A stretch of 64,000 bases of DNA from Armigeres subalbatus (GCF_024139115.2 NC_085141.1:372705925-372769924), one strand, 5' to 3'; counted from the first letter of the stretch, positions 10,240 to 22,545 are shown. Notes: generated by a model from the letters alone, not told the origin. Made by a program: numbers and translations.

Positions 10240-11770
10240 TCGAATTCCGACCGGAATTCTACTTTATGTTCGAATACCGTCCGGAATTCTTTTCGCATAT
10301 CATTCGGAATTCTGTTTGAATACCGTCCGGGATTCTGCTCGAATGCCTTCTTAAATACTGTTCGAATTCTTTTCGGGGTTTTGTTTGAATCCTGTCTGAG
10401 ATTCTTTTCGAATCCCTTCCGGGATCATCTTCAAATCCCTTCCGGGACTCTATTCGAATCTTGTTCGAGAATTTGTCTGAATCATGTGTTCGAAACTTTC
10501 TCGGGATTCTGTTCGAATCCCATTCTTGATTCTGTTTTAATTCCTTTCGTGATTTTGTTCGATTCTTATTCGAAGTTCTGTTCGAATCCCATTCAGAATT
10601 ATATTCAAATATCATTCGGAATTTTGGTCGAATCCCTTACGAGATTCTGTTTGAATCCCCTCCAGGATTCTGTCCAAATCCCATCCCGGATTCTGTTCGC
10701 ATCTAATCCGGGTTTCTATTCGCATCTCATCTGGGATTCTATTCGCATCCCATCCAAAATTTTGTTCAGATTTCCGTGCGGTCGAGTCCCGACCGAATTT
10801 TTTTTCGTTCCAGATTATATAAGAATTCTGTTCGGGATTTTGTTCGAATCCTATCCGGGGCTTCTGTTTGAATCCGGTCAGAAATGCTTCTTGAATCCCA
10901 TCCGGGATAATTGTCAATTTCATTCCGGGATTCTGTTTGGATCCAATTCAGGATTTTGTTCGAATTCTATTCAGGATTATGTTTGAATCACGTCCGAGTT
11001 TCTGTTTGAATCCCAACCAACATTATGTTCAAATCCCATTTGAGATTCCGTTCAAATCCCATTCGAGATTCTGTGCGAATTCGTGATTCTGTTCGGATCA
11101 AATCCGATTCTGTTCGAATCGCATCCAGGATACTGTTTGAAACCCATACGGGATTCTGTTCGCATTCCATCCGGGATTCTGTTCGCAACCCAACAAGAAT
11201 TTTGTTGGAATTCCATTCGAATTCCGACCATGGCATCTCATTCTGTTCGTGTGTTTGTTTGTGTTTGAATCCCATCCGGGAGCCTGTTCGCATCCCATCG
11301 GATCGATTTCCGATCGGGATTCTGTTCAAACGCCGTGATTTTGTTCGTCTCCTATCCCAGGAATCTGTTTGAATTTCATCCGGGATTCTGCTCAAATTCC
11401 CTCCGGAATTCCGTTCGAATCTCATTCAAGACTACCACCCAATATCACCCAGGATTATTTTCGAATCATATTCGGAATCCTGTTCGAAACCTGCCCGGAA
11501 TTTTGTTCGGATTCCGTTCGAATTCAGTCCGGATTTTTGTTCGAAACCCATTCCGTTCGAATCTCGTTCAGGACTCTGTTGAAATATCGCCTTGTAAATA
11601 TTCTACTTGAATCCCATCCATAATTTTGTTCGAATACCGTTCGGGATTATTTGGAATTTCGTCTAAATCCCGTACAAAATTCTGTTCGGGTCCCATTCGG
11701 GATTCTGTTCGCATTAGATTCGGAATTCTGTTCGAATTCCGTACGCAATTCCGATTGAATCCCGTCCAGG
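10240..11770 (-). repeat. Minisatellite A, left arm of a large palindrome
   Basis: About 65 units of 23 bp reading ATTCTGTTCGAATCCCATCC on the plus strand. Each unit contains GGGATTC and GAATCCC, complementary heptamers separated by five bases. Three units (69 bp) make a 23-residue periodic open frame (such as FCSNPIRDSV), which explains the frames of up to 201 codons here. The variants occur in mirror order in 11970-13665, so the two arms were one duplication and not independent arrays. Confidence 0.9.
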
Positions 11771-11969
11771 ATTCAACGTAATTGAATTGAATCCCGTTCA
11801 GGATCCTTCAACGTAATTTCTACGCTAATAAATCATGTGTTGAAATCCGCTTACAATGATCGGGTTTTGATTCAAGGGGAGTTGCTCAACAAACTTCTCG
11901 TAATTATTAGTTTCGAGTTCACGAAGAATTTGAGATGAATCCTGGATGGGATTCCAAAAAAAATCGAGA
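11771..11969. other. Central spacer of the minisatellite A palindrome
   Basis: About 200 bp, mostly non-repetitive, between the two arms (core 11830-11930). It would be the loop of the folded structure. No gene and no other feature are recognised. Confidence 0.6.
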
Positions 11970-13665
11970 TGAGTCTCAAACTGATCGGTTGAGATTCGAA
12001 CAGAATCCCAATCGGAATTGCGAACGGGATTCGAACAGAATTCCGAATCTAATGCGAACAGAATCCCGGATGGGATCCGAACAGAATTTTGAACGGGATT
12101 TAGACAAAATTCCAAACGATGTCCGAGCATAATTCCGAACGGTATTCGAACAAAATCATGGATGGGATTCGAGTATAATACTTAAAAGGCGATATTTCAA
12201 CAGAGTCCTGAACGAGATTCGAACGGAATGAAAGGAATCCGGACGGGATTCGAATGGAATCCGAACAAAATCCCGGGCGGGTTTCGAACAGAATTCCGAA
12301 TAAGATTAGAAAATAATCCTGGGTGGTATTAGGTGGTAGTCTTGAATGAGATTCGAACGGAATTCCGGAATGAAATTCGAACAGATTCCTGGGATGAGAG
12401 ACGAAGATGGGAGAATCTCGGAAGGGATCTGGAAAGGGATTCAAAAAGAATTTTGGATGGAATTCGAACAGAAATCCAGACGAGATTCGAACAGAAATCC
12501 GGATGGGATTCGAACGAAGTTGGCTTTTGAACAGAATCTCGGTCGGAGATCAATCCGAAACATATGATGGAATGCAAACAGACTCCCGGATGGGATTCAA
12601 ACGTAAACAAACACACGAACAGAATGAGATGCCCACACAATTCCTGTTACTGGTGCGAACAAAGTCCTAAATGACATTCGAATAGAATCCCGGTCGGAAT
12701 TCTAATGGAATTCAGACAACATTCTTGTTGGGTTGCGAACGGAATCCCGGATGGGATGCGAACAGAATCCCGGGTGCTATTCAAACAGTATCCTGGATGC
12801 GATTTGAATAGAACACCGAATTTGATCCGAACAGAATCCCGAATGGGATTCAAACAGAATCTCGAATGGGATTCGAACATAATGTTGGTTGGGATTCAAA
12901 CAGACAGTCGGGCGTGATTCGAACAGAATCCTGAATGGGATTCGAACAAAACCCTGAATTGGAATCCCGGAATGGAATTGAAAGTTATCCCGGATGGGAT
13001 TCAAGAAGCATTGCTGACCGGATTCAAACAGAAGCCCCGGATAGGATTCGAACAAAATCCCGAACAGAATTCTAATATAATCTCGAACGAAAAGAATTCC
13101 GGTCGGGATTCGAACATAAACCTGAATAAAATTTGAGCAGAATCCTGTTCGGAACTCGAACGGAAATCTGAACAGAATTTTGGATGGGATGCGAATAGAA
13201 TCCCGGATGGGATGCGAACAGAATCCGGGATGGGATTTAGACAGAATCCCGGAGGGGATTCGAGCACGATTCCGGACGAGATTCAATCAGAATCTCGTAT
13301 GGGATTTGAACAAAATTCCAAATGGGATTTGAACAAAATTCCGAATGATATTTGAATATAATTCTGAATGGGATTCGAACAGAACTTCAAATAAGAAGAA
13401 CAGAATCCCAAGGGGAATTTGAACAGCCATTCTGGTAGGGATTCGAACAGAATCCCGGATAGAATTTGGTAAAATACTCGAAAAAGATTCTAAAGGAGTC
13501 CTGGAAGGGATTCGAAGATTATCCTAGAAGGGATTTGAAAGGAATCTCAGACAGGATTCGACCAGAACCCCGGAAAGGGTTCGAGCAGTATTTTGGAAGG
13601 CATTCGAAAAGAATCCCGAACGGAATTCGAACAGAATACCGAATTAGATGCGAAAAGAATAAACC
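11970..13665 (+). repeat. Minisatellite A, right arm of the palindrome
   Basis: Same 23-bp unit in the opposite orientation (GGGATTCGAACAGAATCCCG). Landmarks matching the left arm in reverse order: GGCGATATTTC (12188) with 11582, GGTGGTAGTCTTG (12331) with 11427, CAAACACACGAACAG (12607) with 11250, CATAATGTTGGTTGGG (12877) with 11014, CAGAACTTCAAATAAG (13380) with 10566. The right arm is slightly longer because of unit gains. Confidence 0.9.
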
Positions 13666-15065
13666 TGAATGACAACCTTAGCAGGTCGGAATTCGAACGC
13701 AAATCTAAACTTAATCTTGGATGGAATGCGAACAGAAGCCGGGATGGGATTCGGATAGAATCCCGGAGGAAATTCAAACATAATCTTGTAAGGAATTCGA
13801 ACAAAATCCCAAATGGAATTTGACCAAAATACCGAATGGGATTCGAATATAATTCTGAATGGAATTCGAACAGAATCAAGAATGGGATTCGAACAGAATC
13901 AAAAGTGAGATTCGAACAGAATCCCGAGAGGGATTCGAACACCATTCCGGTTGGGATTCGAACAGAATCCCGGATATGATTCGGACAAAATCTCGAATAA
14001 GATTCGACCAGAGGGACTGTTACCCCGTATTACATATATTTTCCCGGAAAGGATTGGAAGGCTTACAAACAGAATCCCGGACGGTATATAAACAGAATGC
14101 CGAATGAGATGCAAAAAGAATTCTGGATGGGATTCGAAAATAAACCTGAATGGCAACCTGAGCAGAATGCCGGTCGGAATTCGAACGGAAATTTAAACTG
14201 ATTTTTGAATGGGATGCGAATAGAAACCCGGATGGGTTGAACAGAAGCCGGGATGGGATTTGAATAAAATCCCGGAGGGAAATCAAACACAATTTTGGAC
14301 GAGATTCAAACAGAATTGAACATAATCGCGAATAATTTCTAACAGAATCCCAGACAGGATTCGGACAGAATCACAGAAGGGATTCAAACAGGATCTTGGA
14401 TGGAGTTAGAACAGAATCCCAGAAGGTATCCCAACAAAATTCGTGAACAGAATTTGATTAATGGAATTTGAACATAATTACAAATGGGATTTCAAAAAAG
14501 GATTCCGGATGGGATTCGAACAGAATCCCTGAAGGGGTTTGAACAGATTCCCATCAGAATTGAGCATAATCCCATCTGGGATTCAAACAGAATGTCACCT
14601 GGGACAAAAAACAGAAGTCTATCTAGTACCTGAGATCCGTACAAAATCTCGGAAGAAATTTATACAGAATCCATGTGCTATTCGAACATAGTGACGTCTG
14701 GGCCTCGACAAAAATCTCGTCTTAGATTCGCACGGAAAATCTAGATGGGAAACGGAGTTCGATCTGGGATTCGAATAGAATGCCACCTGGAACATGGACG
14801 GAATCTCGTTTATTGATACGATTTCGTCTCGTCTAGAAAGGAATTCAGTTTTAAATTTAAACTGGTCTGGTATTCAACCGGAATGGCTCCTGGAAATCAA
14901 ACGGAATCCGGTCTATGATTATCTTGATTAGGATTTGATTCTCACTTCTGGAATTTGAAAAGATTACAGACTGGGATTCAAACAAAATCTAAGCTGGATT
15001 ACCGTTTAAAAAATACCGTCAGGGGTTCAAATGGAATCCTATCTGAACTTCGAACAGAATCCCAC
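13666..15065 (+). repeat. Minisatellite A, direct higher-order copies and decayed edge
   Basis: Same unit and orientation as the right arm. A landmark block (CCTGAAT ... CGGAATTCGAACG) recurs near 13117, 13665 and 14149, showing larger segments of about 480-550 bp duplicated head to tail. Units become progressively degenerate after 14550 and are lost by 15065. Confidence 0.8.
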
Positions 15066-15293
15066 GAATTGTTCCTGGAACTCCTTCAACAGTTTGATTC
15101 ACTTTCGCTGTCGTATTTTAAGAATTTTCGAAAAACATATCAAAACGAACAAAATAGATGCAAGAGTTATATGATCCTCCCTGGTGAAATTATAAAGCAT
15201 CGACATGGTATAAATGACACTTAAATTGCTTAAAAACCGTGCCATTTCCAAATTTAGGGAGGGGAAATGACGGCTTTGGCAGGTTTTGTTCTA

Positions 15294-16634
15294 CCCAGGT
15301 AACAATTTGATGCTGATTAAGCGCTTCTCTAGCTTTTACAAATCAGCCTTGATTTGAACAAAAGCTGCATAAATGGACTATAATCGTTTGTTCAGCTCTT
15401 AAACATCTAATTTTGGTGATTTTATTCAGCCATAAGTAGATTGAAAGTTCTTCGGGATGCTGAATTAAGGCTGTAGAAGCCCTTATTTTTAGGTTCCAGG
15501 AATATGAGAGCACTTCTTATCCCTGAATCTAGCAATTAATCAGCAATAATCCAGCAATTGTGGATCGTCTGTTTTTTTTTTTTTAAACAAACATAGGATC
15601 AGATGAAGCTTTAGAGTCGCTTAATCATGTTTAACTCAGCAATTAATCATCACTTATGTAGCATCACGAAAAAAAATTGTCCCGATTGTCATGTGACTCT
15701 AGATCTAGATTTAGGAAGGATATCTGTATATATACTGTTCATATTGCCTGAAATTGAAAGATACGAATTAATAATTATAATTGGGAATCGAACTTGATTA
15801 CATTGATTGATAGTCACTTACCTTAGCATCTGCTCCACCTGGAATGGTACGGGTTTAATAACTTATAACTATATACATACCGTCATGTCTGAATAAAGGT
15901 TGGGAGGTATTGAACAAAGGTTGTATTGAAGCTGAATAAGCGATGTGAGTGCTTGTAAGAACACATGGATTAGCTGTCAAAAATATCAGAGCTGTTGTTT
16001 ACAGTTCAGTGCTCGCCCAGATTTTCAACTATAGTGGATCTCCGGCAAAATCCAATAAAATGAAGAAAAATCCAGGTAAATATAAATAAAACACCTTCAA
16101 GGCGTGGATAAAAGTATTCTTTATTTATTTGTAGATACGTTTGACAGTTTTGCCGTAGTCGAAACGGTAGAAAATGGCAATCGATCGTTGAGTGATCAGG
16201 GAGGACAACATCGGTTTCATTATTTTCTGAAAACATGCTCTTCAAAACTTTCTCACATTTCTCACGTCTTTTTTTCAGATTTCGGTAATAAGTACCATTT
16301 CTTTTGAATTTTTTATGAGATTTTCGATTCATTTCTGGGTTTTATTATGATCCGCACAAACTTTTTGTTATTACATTCAACAGTTGAATAAAAGATTCAT
16401 TGTGCTCACCATTGAATATTACAGATAAGCTGGATAGAAAGTAGTAGAGTAGATGGATAATCTTCTATTGAGTATCATATTCAGCATACGATGATAAGCT
16501 GAACAAGAGAAACGCTATATACTCAACAAGCTACTGTTCAACTTGATAATCAGCTATAAGATGAGCTATTAACACCATTAACCAACCATTGTTCAACTAT
16601 TGCTCTCACTGTTCAGCTATCATTGTTACTTGGG
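15294..16634. mobile_element. TA-type DNA element (about 1.34 kb) inside the foldback
   Basis: Ends CCCAGGTAACAA and TTGTTACTTGGG; the uninterrupted right arm of the host supplies the empty site (GTTCTATTATTG) and implies a TA duplication. Interior motifs such as TGTTCAGC and GCTGAA recur in both orientations. No transposase frame: the 108-codon minus-strand frame at 16006-16332 resembles nothing I know. Confidence 0.7.
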
Positions 16635-16735
16635 ATATTATTGTCAGGGGGTTTTTGTTGACCAAATTTGATGATATTCGGCCACAATATTCTTTGATAT
16701 GCAAAGAATGTTTAGGCCAAATTTGAGCATAATTA

Positions 16736-16856
16736 GGGGAAACCGCCAAATGTTGAACGGCTAATTTTGACGCCTATTGTTGAACTCCCATAAGAAATGC
16801 ACGTGCGTTCAACAATAGGCGAAGAAATTAGCCGTTCAATATTTGGCGAATTACCC
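16736..16856. mobile_element. 121-bp hairpin MITE
   Basis: Almost fully palindromic: CGCCAAATGTTGAACGGCTA and CGCCTATTGTTGAAC are mirrored after a loop around 16789-16805. TA flanks both ends (16734-16735 and 16857-16858). Confidence 0.75.
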
Positions 16857-16910
16857 TAGTTATAGAAAACCCGCTGACAATAATAGAACAAAACCTGCCA
16901 AGGCCGTCAC

Positions 16911-17036
16911 ACTTGACTCGACTCGAGTACAAGACACTGAAGACGACCTCACAGTTGAGGTCGAAATACGTATCTGCAAAGATAACAAAACGTAGTAGAA
17001 TTAAATGGGAATGCTAAACTCGTCGTAGACGGTTGA
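16911..17036. mobile_element. MITE family M1, diverged copy
   Basis: Contains GACACTGAAGACGACCT and GAGGTCGAAATACGTATCTG as in the 9776 copy. The terminal repeats are eroded. Confidence 0.65.
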
Positions 17037-17376
17037 ATACATTCCACTAAAATAAGCTTAAAATATTTCGTTCTGAATATTTAAAGCTTAAGACTTCATC
17101 TTGCCTATAACCCGTCCATCTATATTCTATATTCTGACCTTTTTTTCAATTCTCCAACATCTTACCACTCTTATTTTATCGAATAAATCAATTTGCAATT
17201 CAATGATATGGAAATGCTAACACAGTGAACTCCCCCTTACTCGATATTTAAGGGACCATCGAGTTAGGGAAGTATCGAGATAGAGAACACATTTATATTT
17301 TTCGTCCAAAATATCAAACACTTTTGATAACATGTAGAAATAAGAAATATGGTTTAGGGTCATTTGACAGCATGCC

Positions 17377-17670
17377 TTCTTCTTCTTCTTCTTATTGGCA
17401 TTACATCCGCACACTGGGACAGAGCCGCCTCACAGCTTAGTGTTCATTAAGCACTTCCACAGTTATTAACTGCGAGGTTTCTAAGCCAGGTTACCATTTT
17501 TGCATTCGTATATCATGAGGTTAGCAGGATGATACTTTTATGCCCAGGGAAGTCGAGACAATTTTCAATCCGAAAATTGCCTAGACCGGCACCGAGAATC
17601 GAACCCTGCCACCCTCAGCATGGTCTTGCTTTGTAGCCGCGCGTCTTACCGCACGGCTAAGGAGGGCCCC
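17377..17670 (-). mobile_element. Feilai-like SINE, copy 2
   Basis: Full-length minus-strand copy with tRNA-like head at the right and GAA tail at the left. Target duplication TTGACAGCATGCC (17364-17376) against TTGCCAGAATGCC (17671-17683), 11 of 13 bases. Confidence 0.88.
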
Positions 17671-17749
17671 TTGCCAGAATGCCATTTAGCTGAATACCTT
17701 TTGTTCGAATAGTTAAAATTGATTTCCTTATTAAGTGAAGCGAGGAGTG

Positions 17750-18125
17750 AGATGTTCGAAATGAATAGTGAAAAGTGAGAATTGAGAAGTGAGAAATGAA
17801 ATGTTTGAAGTCAGCACTTCTCACTTTTCTATTCTCACTTTTTACCTTTCACTTCTCACTTTTCACTTTTCACTAATTGGTCCTCTTACTTCACTTTTCT
17901 CATTTTTCATTTCTCACCACTCACTTCTCACTTCTCACCACTAACTTTGCACTTCTAACTTCTCACCATTGATTCCGCACTTCTCGCTCCTCACTTCTCT
18001 CTGTTCACTTTTCACTTCTCACTTCGAATTTCTCACATCTCACTTCTCAATTCTTTTTTTTATTTCAATTTTCACTTCTCACTTTTCTATTCTCATTTTT
18101 TATATCTCATTTCTCACTTTGCATA
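17750..18125. repeat. Degenerate TCACTTCTCA repeat tract
   Basis: Short irregular units of CACTTCTCACTT on the plus strand, preceded by the complementary GTGAGAAGTGA orientation at 17750-17810, so part of the tract can pair with itself. Confidence 0.7.
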
Positions 18126-18356
18126 TGGATGCCATATACAGATAGGGCTGACTTTCGATTCACGGCAGTATAAGTTTTTAACTTTTCGTCCAAACGGCAT
18201 TCGACCAAACGGTATAAGGCCAAATGATCCGACATAGTATATATTATGCATGCGAACTGATTCTGACTACATCGAGTTAGCAAGGTGAAATGCTTTGGAA
18301 AATTACTTCGACTTAAAGAATATCGAGTTAAGCAGATATCGACTTACGGAGGTAAC

Positions 18357-18643
18357 TTCTTCTTCTTATTGGCATTACATCCCCACACTGGGACAGAGCC
18401 GCCTCGCAGCTAGTGTTCATTGAGCACTTCCACAGTTATTAACTGCGAGGTTTCTAAGCCAAGTTACCATTTTTGCATTCGTATATCATGGGGCTAGCAC
18501 GATGATACTTTAATGCCCAGGGAAGTCGAGACAATTTCCAATACGAAAATTACCTAGACCGGCACCGGGAATCGAACCCAGCCACCCTCAGCATGGTCTT
18601 GCTTTGTAGCCGCGCGTCTTACCGCACGGCTAAGGAGGGCCCC
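18357..18643 (-). mobile_element. Feilai-like SINE, copy 3
   Basis: 287 bp, bounded by a perfect 12-bp duplication TACGGAGGTAAC (18345-18356 and 18644-18655). This is the best-defined insertion of the family here and fixes its ends. Confidence 0.92.
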
Positions 18644-19342
18644 TACGGAGGTAACGCAGTATGGAAAATTCAAGGGACTTTCAATTTCATCGAGTAAGAG
18701 AAAATATCGAGTTACAGAACATCGAGTTAAAGAGAGTTCACTGTATCATCTTCCAAACTTAGACGTACATGTTCATGATAGAATTAGAGGCGAAAGTCTA
18801 GATTTGATAGTTCCGTTAGGATACGGCAGGCATGCTTATTATTCCAACGTATCGGCTTCTAATCCAAAATGTAGACCAACAAATTGCATGTCATCTAAAT
18901 CTAATAAATTCTTTAGGAATGTTTAGTAAACGACGGGTATTTTTTAAATTTTTTTATATTTCGAGGGACATTATATTGAAATAAGTGAAACGCGGGACGT
19001 TTTGCGGGACACTTTTCATCGCGGGACAATTACTGAAAATGCGGGGCTGTCCCGCGAAACTCGAGATGTCTGGTCACTTTGTGTATATATTATGTTGCGT
19101 TTTTATTCACCAGGCTCATGTGCTATAAGGTGGTTATACAACAAAGCCACAAATCGGCCATCTTGGAAACCACGTGCTTTTTTCTAGTGATTTTTCAAGA
19201 GCAAAAATTGAGAAAACGACAACGCCCATGGGGATAAACCATCCGTAGATCGTTTGTTTACTTATGCTGAACAAACGACTTTAATTTCAGAATTGTACAA
19301 ACATTACTACACTAGGATTGATCTTTTGATAATAGGAGTAGA

Positions 19343-19379
19343 AAGCCGTGTGGTGAATTTTAAATTCACCACTTGGCTT
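19343..19379. repeat. Short hairpin (37 bp)
   Basis: AAGCCGTGTGGTGAATTT is followed at once by AAATTCACCACTTGGCTT, an almost perfect inverted repeat. It may be a relic of a hairpin MITE. Confidence 0.55.
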
Positions 19380-19583
19380 GATTGTATAATCACCATAAAG
19401 CATAACGAAACCGAATTTCTTTAGTTTTGTCCGCTGTTCGTTTCGATAACCGCGACGACGAACAATAGTCGCTTTGATGAAAACCGCTGAGCTTGATTCT
19501 GATGCATTATTTTTTGCAGTAGAGTTCGCTAATTAGGGTTTCTTATGGGCGTTTTTAATTGGGTTGAAACCCAATATTCGCTA

Positions 19584-20078
19584 GGGTAAAACGACCTATT
19601 ATGAAGGGGTTAAGCGCCGTGGCAAAACAAAATTGATTTCGAAAATTCTTCAAAAATTAACTGTTTATCTTTTTTCACATTGTAGTAGTTGAATAGGATG
19701 CTCGTTAACTCTAGTTTCGTTTTTATCACAATAAAAACAAACTGCCGCAATAATAGGACGCAGTTGCCTATCGTTGCGATGTTTTTTGTATGTCAGTCCT
19801 ATTATTGCAATATTGCATGTATTTCTTATGGATAGCGATACCACAATAATAGGACCTTAGCACTACCGCAATAATAGGCTCAAAGGAACCATTTTTTTAA
19901 TGAAAAATGATGATTTTTCATCATTTTAAACAATTTTGTCAAACAAAAGGTGTTCTATTGGATAATTCGAAGTGTTTTAGCGGATCCGCAATTGTTTTGG
20001 ATTAATATTAGATCCAGCATGGCCTATTTATACACTACCGCAACATTAGAGCATACCACAACGATAGGACGTTTACCC
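19584..20078. mobile_element. 495-bp TA-type MITE
   Basis: TA|GGGTAAA...TTTACCC|TA, with CGACCTAT / ATAGGACG continuing the terminal repeat. The interior repeats CCGCAATAATAGGAC-like motifs at least four times in both orientations. Confidence 0.7.
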
Positions 20079-20099
20079 TAGTTGGTTTGAGACCGTGCT

Positions 20100-20840
20100 T
20101 CAATTAGCGAAAGATCGTTGTACTTCGTTGTCAACGATCTGCTTTAGAAAGTTGGCGCGAAATCTTATTTGGACGCCGCTCTCATACTAAGGAAAACATA
20201 TGTAATATTCTACATTCCCGTAAAAATTGTCAATCTCAACTAAAAATAATATAAAGTTTACTGGATTGAAGATGCTTTAAATAACAAGCAGTATTCGGCG
20301 GTATGCCCAGATAATTTTTGTGATATTTCAACACATGTAAATTCGGCATTACTGGATCTTTACTTATGATTTCTTTCTGTCCATAACGGCTTTTACTTGC
20401 ACTCAATTGAATGAACTTTTACTTTAAAGTACATCCCCCAGCAGTACGCACCATTTAGGTTACTGCAACTCATATGTGACCAGATTCAGTTACAATCAAG
20501 TTTGCTGCTCGAATCACGAGGAAGGAAGAATCGAAAATCGTTACAAATCATAGACAAATTGCAAATGATTGGGACGAAAAATCCAACTCTGAAGTGGATT
20601 GGTCGATGAGCGAAATCGTTGTCGGATTCCGTATCAAGAAAATTCCATATTTAGAATGTGCTGTGTCCAAATATTTTGAATATCTCCAGTTCAGGTCTTG
20701 AACACCGTCTGTATGCTTTCGGCTGATTCGGATGAGTTTCCAAGCAAACGTCTTTCCCGATTGGGACGAAGAACGATGTAGGCTGTTTGAGCCTCACTTG
20801 CAGCATTTGTACCCCGTTTGAAATGCCGAGGAAGTATTAT
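20100..20840. other. No recognisable gene or element
   Basis: AT-rich sequence with only short frames. I see no repeat boundary. Confidence 0.4.
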
Positions 20841-20842
20841 TA

Positions 20843-20897
20843 TTATAGCTTTATTTACGAGGTTTTCAGCCAGAGACTGGTTCACCTCTTAGCCGAG
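20843..20897 (-). mobile_element. 3' terminus of a non-LTR retrotransposon
   Basis: On the minus strand it ends in GTAAATAAAG followed by A-rich sequence, with an upstream AGAGGTGAACCAGTCTCTGG. Similar tails lie at 48330-48385 and 60755-60810. Confidence 0.45.
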
Positions 20898-21399
20898 GAA
20901 GTAATGTTCCTCAAAAAACTTCCTTTCATTTACCAATAGACTTGTGGAAGAAGCGAAAGATCAGTGCTTTCTAATCCTACCAGGGAACTTTTTCCCATTT
21001 CTCGTTACCGATAAAAACTCAGTTTTTATACTACTACTAGTCGACCCTTCTCGATCTTGCTCGCGTTATTTTTCTCTACGACCTAACTGTCAAACGTTTT
21101 GTTGATTGCAGTATCGCCCTCTAGATCGATTTCAGTTCGAGCTTAATGGTTTTCTTTTGTTCAACTTTCCCAGCAAAATGTTTATATATATAAACACAGC
21201 TGGTACCAAGACGCATCGATTAGTGAGGAAATCTTGCAAATCAGTCCATCCGTTCGTGAATTATATTGCCTCAAAGGAAACGTAAACTCATTTTTATATA
21301 TAGAGACAAACGCCGTTAAATTTTCAGAAGAGATCCGAACCACTTTTGGATGAAATTCATTGAACTTTGTGAGAGTGAAGAAATCCAAGGGATTTACGA

Positions 21400-21720
21400 A
21401 GAATTTTTCGAGTTAATTGCGAAGAATGTTCCGAAGAGAAGTTAAAAAATTTCGGAGAATTTGCAGAAGAAAATATAATTTATAAAAAAAAATTGAAAGA
21501 ACTTTCTTTAGAAATTCTGGGAGTTTATCTAAAAATTACCAGAGAACTATCGAATAAATACCGGAGAGTTCCTGGAATTTTTTTTCCGAAGAATCTTTGA
21601 AAAATAGTGGGAAAAGTTTGAAAAATTTCCTAAGAATATCTGAAGAGCAATTCGTGGAAATTTTGAAGAATTTCCCGAGAAATTTCGGAAGAAATTCCCT
21701 TGAACACTCTGAAAAAAAAT
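21400..21720. repeat. Degenerate GAATTT/AAATTC minisatellite
   Basis: Irregular units related to AGAATTTTTCGAGTTAATTG and GAATTTCCCGAGAAATTTCG. The motifs are inverted repeats of GAATTT-like words. Heavily decayed. Confidence 0.45.
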
Positions 21721-21944
21721 ACAAAGAATACGCTGTACAGAAAATTATTCTCAAACTTGTTTCACTTAATATCTGGTCGAAATGTTTGGAAAGGTTTCCT
21801 CTTTCAGTGATAAGAATTTTATTACGACCGTTTTAGATTTGGTAACGTTGTGGCAGATGAACGACAAAAGAAGAAAGTTAATTTTGGACACCGATGTTAA
21901 AAATCCGCTCGTAGCTGAAAAGAAGCGCTCGTAGATAATAAACA

Positions 21945-22034
21945 ATACAACGACCTTTTAATGTTGAGGTCAAAATCTGTATCTGTTAAATTAAAGGTGA
22001 ACTTAAATGGCATGGTACTAACTCATCTTAATGC
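21945..22034. mobile_element. MITE family M1, diverged copy
   Basis: Retains ACGACCTTTTAATGTTGAGGTC, then ATCTGTATCTG and ACTCATCTTA in family order. Confidence 0.55.
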
Positions 22035-22545
22035 TAAGTGAAAAAGTACGTTGCATTTTGGAAGGTTATTGGCGTACCTGGTTGTGTCCTCTGCTCAGTG
22101 GTTTATTTTGTGCAGCTCTCTTCATCTGTCTAATCAGTTTGTGTAGCTGGTTAAATGGCTTAACTCTATAAACAAGTTAGCAACAGATTCAAACACTTTC
22201 TCTTTCCTTGCATGGCAATTGTTTTCGACGTGGATTTCTTGTGAATGTATATTACAGAAGGAAAGCGGGACATGTGTATCAAACAATGTTGTTATTAGCG
22301 TTGTTAAACCCGTGTTCTCGTGAGAAGTAACACATTGTCAGGTCTATGTGAATTCGTCTTCCAATAGACCGAAAACGGTAACAGGTATCAGTCATACGAT
22401 AGATGAACAGGTAAATGAATCCTAACACTCATTGACTGTTTTGGGTTATTCCCTTAATTGCCTTTCCCTCATTTACCTGTGGACAAAAGGAACAACTGTA
22501 GCTTTTATAACCACTAATGCTCAAAATCTACCCGTCTTTTTCAGT

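Larger units (their letters stand above)
15269..16909. mobile_element. Foldback MITE, disrupted by a later element
   Basis: The terminal inverted repeat begins TGACGGCTTTGGCAGGTTTT (15269) and is mirrored at 16866-16909, which reads through to CTATTATTGTCAGCGGG without interruption. The left arm is split by the element at 15294-16634. Without that insertion the host element is about 300 bp. A second hairpin element lies in its interior. Confidence 0.75.
17223..18743. mobile_element. pogo-like non-autonomous element carrying two SINEs
   Basis: Ends CAGTGAACTC and GAGTTCACTG. TA follows the right end; the left side reads CA. Subterminal ATCGAGTTA motifs recur at both ends. CAGT-type ends at TA sites are usual for pogo/Tigger elements. 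Removing the two SINEs leaves roughly 0.9 kb without a transposase. Confidence 0.65.

Noticed and set aside
10381..10986. 201-codon frame and similar ones in minisatellite A
   Set aside because: 23-bp units give a 69-bp, 23-residue periodic frame by arithmetic. Frames on both strands are equally open.
10240..15065. CRISPR array
   Set aside because: Units are contiguous and degenerate with no unique spacers of constant length, and the genome is an insect's.
18960..19080. DNA-transposon terminus with GCGGGAC repeats and GTCTGGTCAC
   Set aside because: Looks like a transposon edge, but I could not find the opposite end or a duplication.
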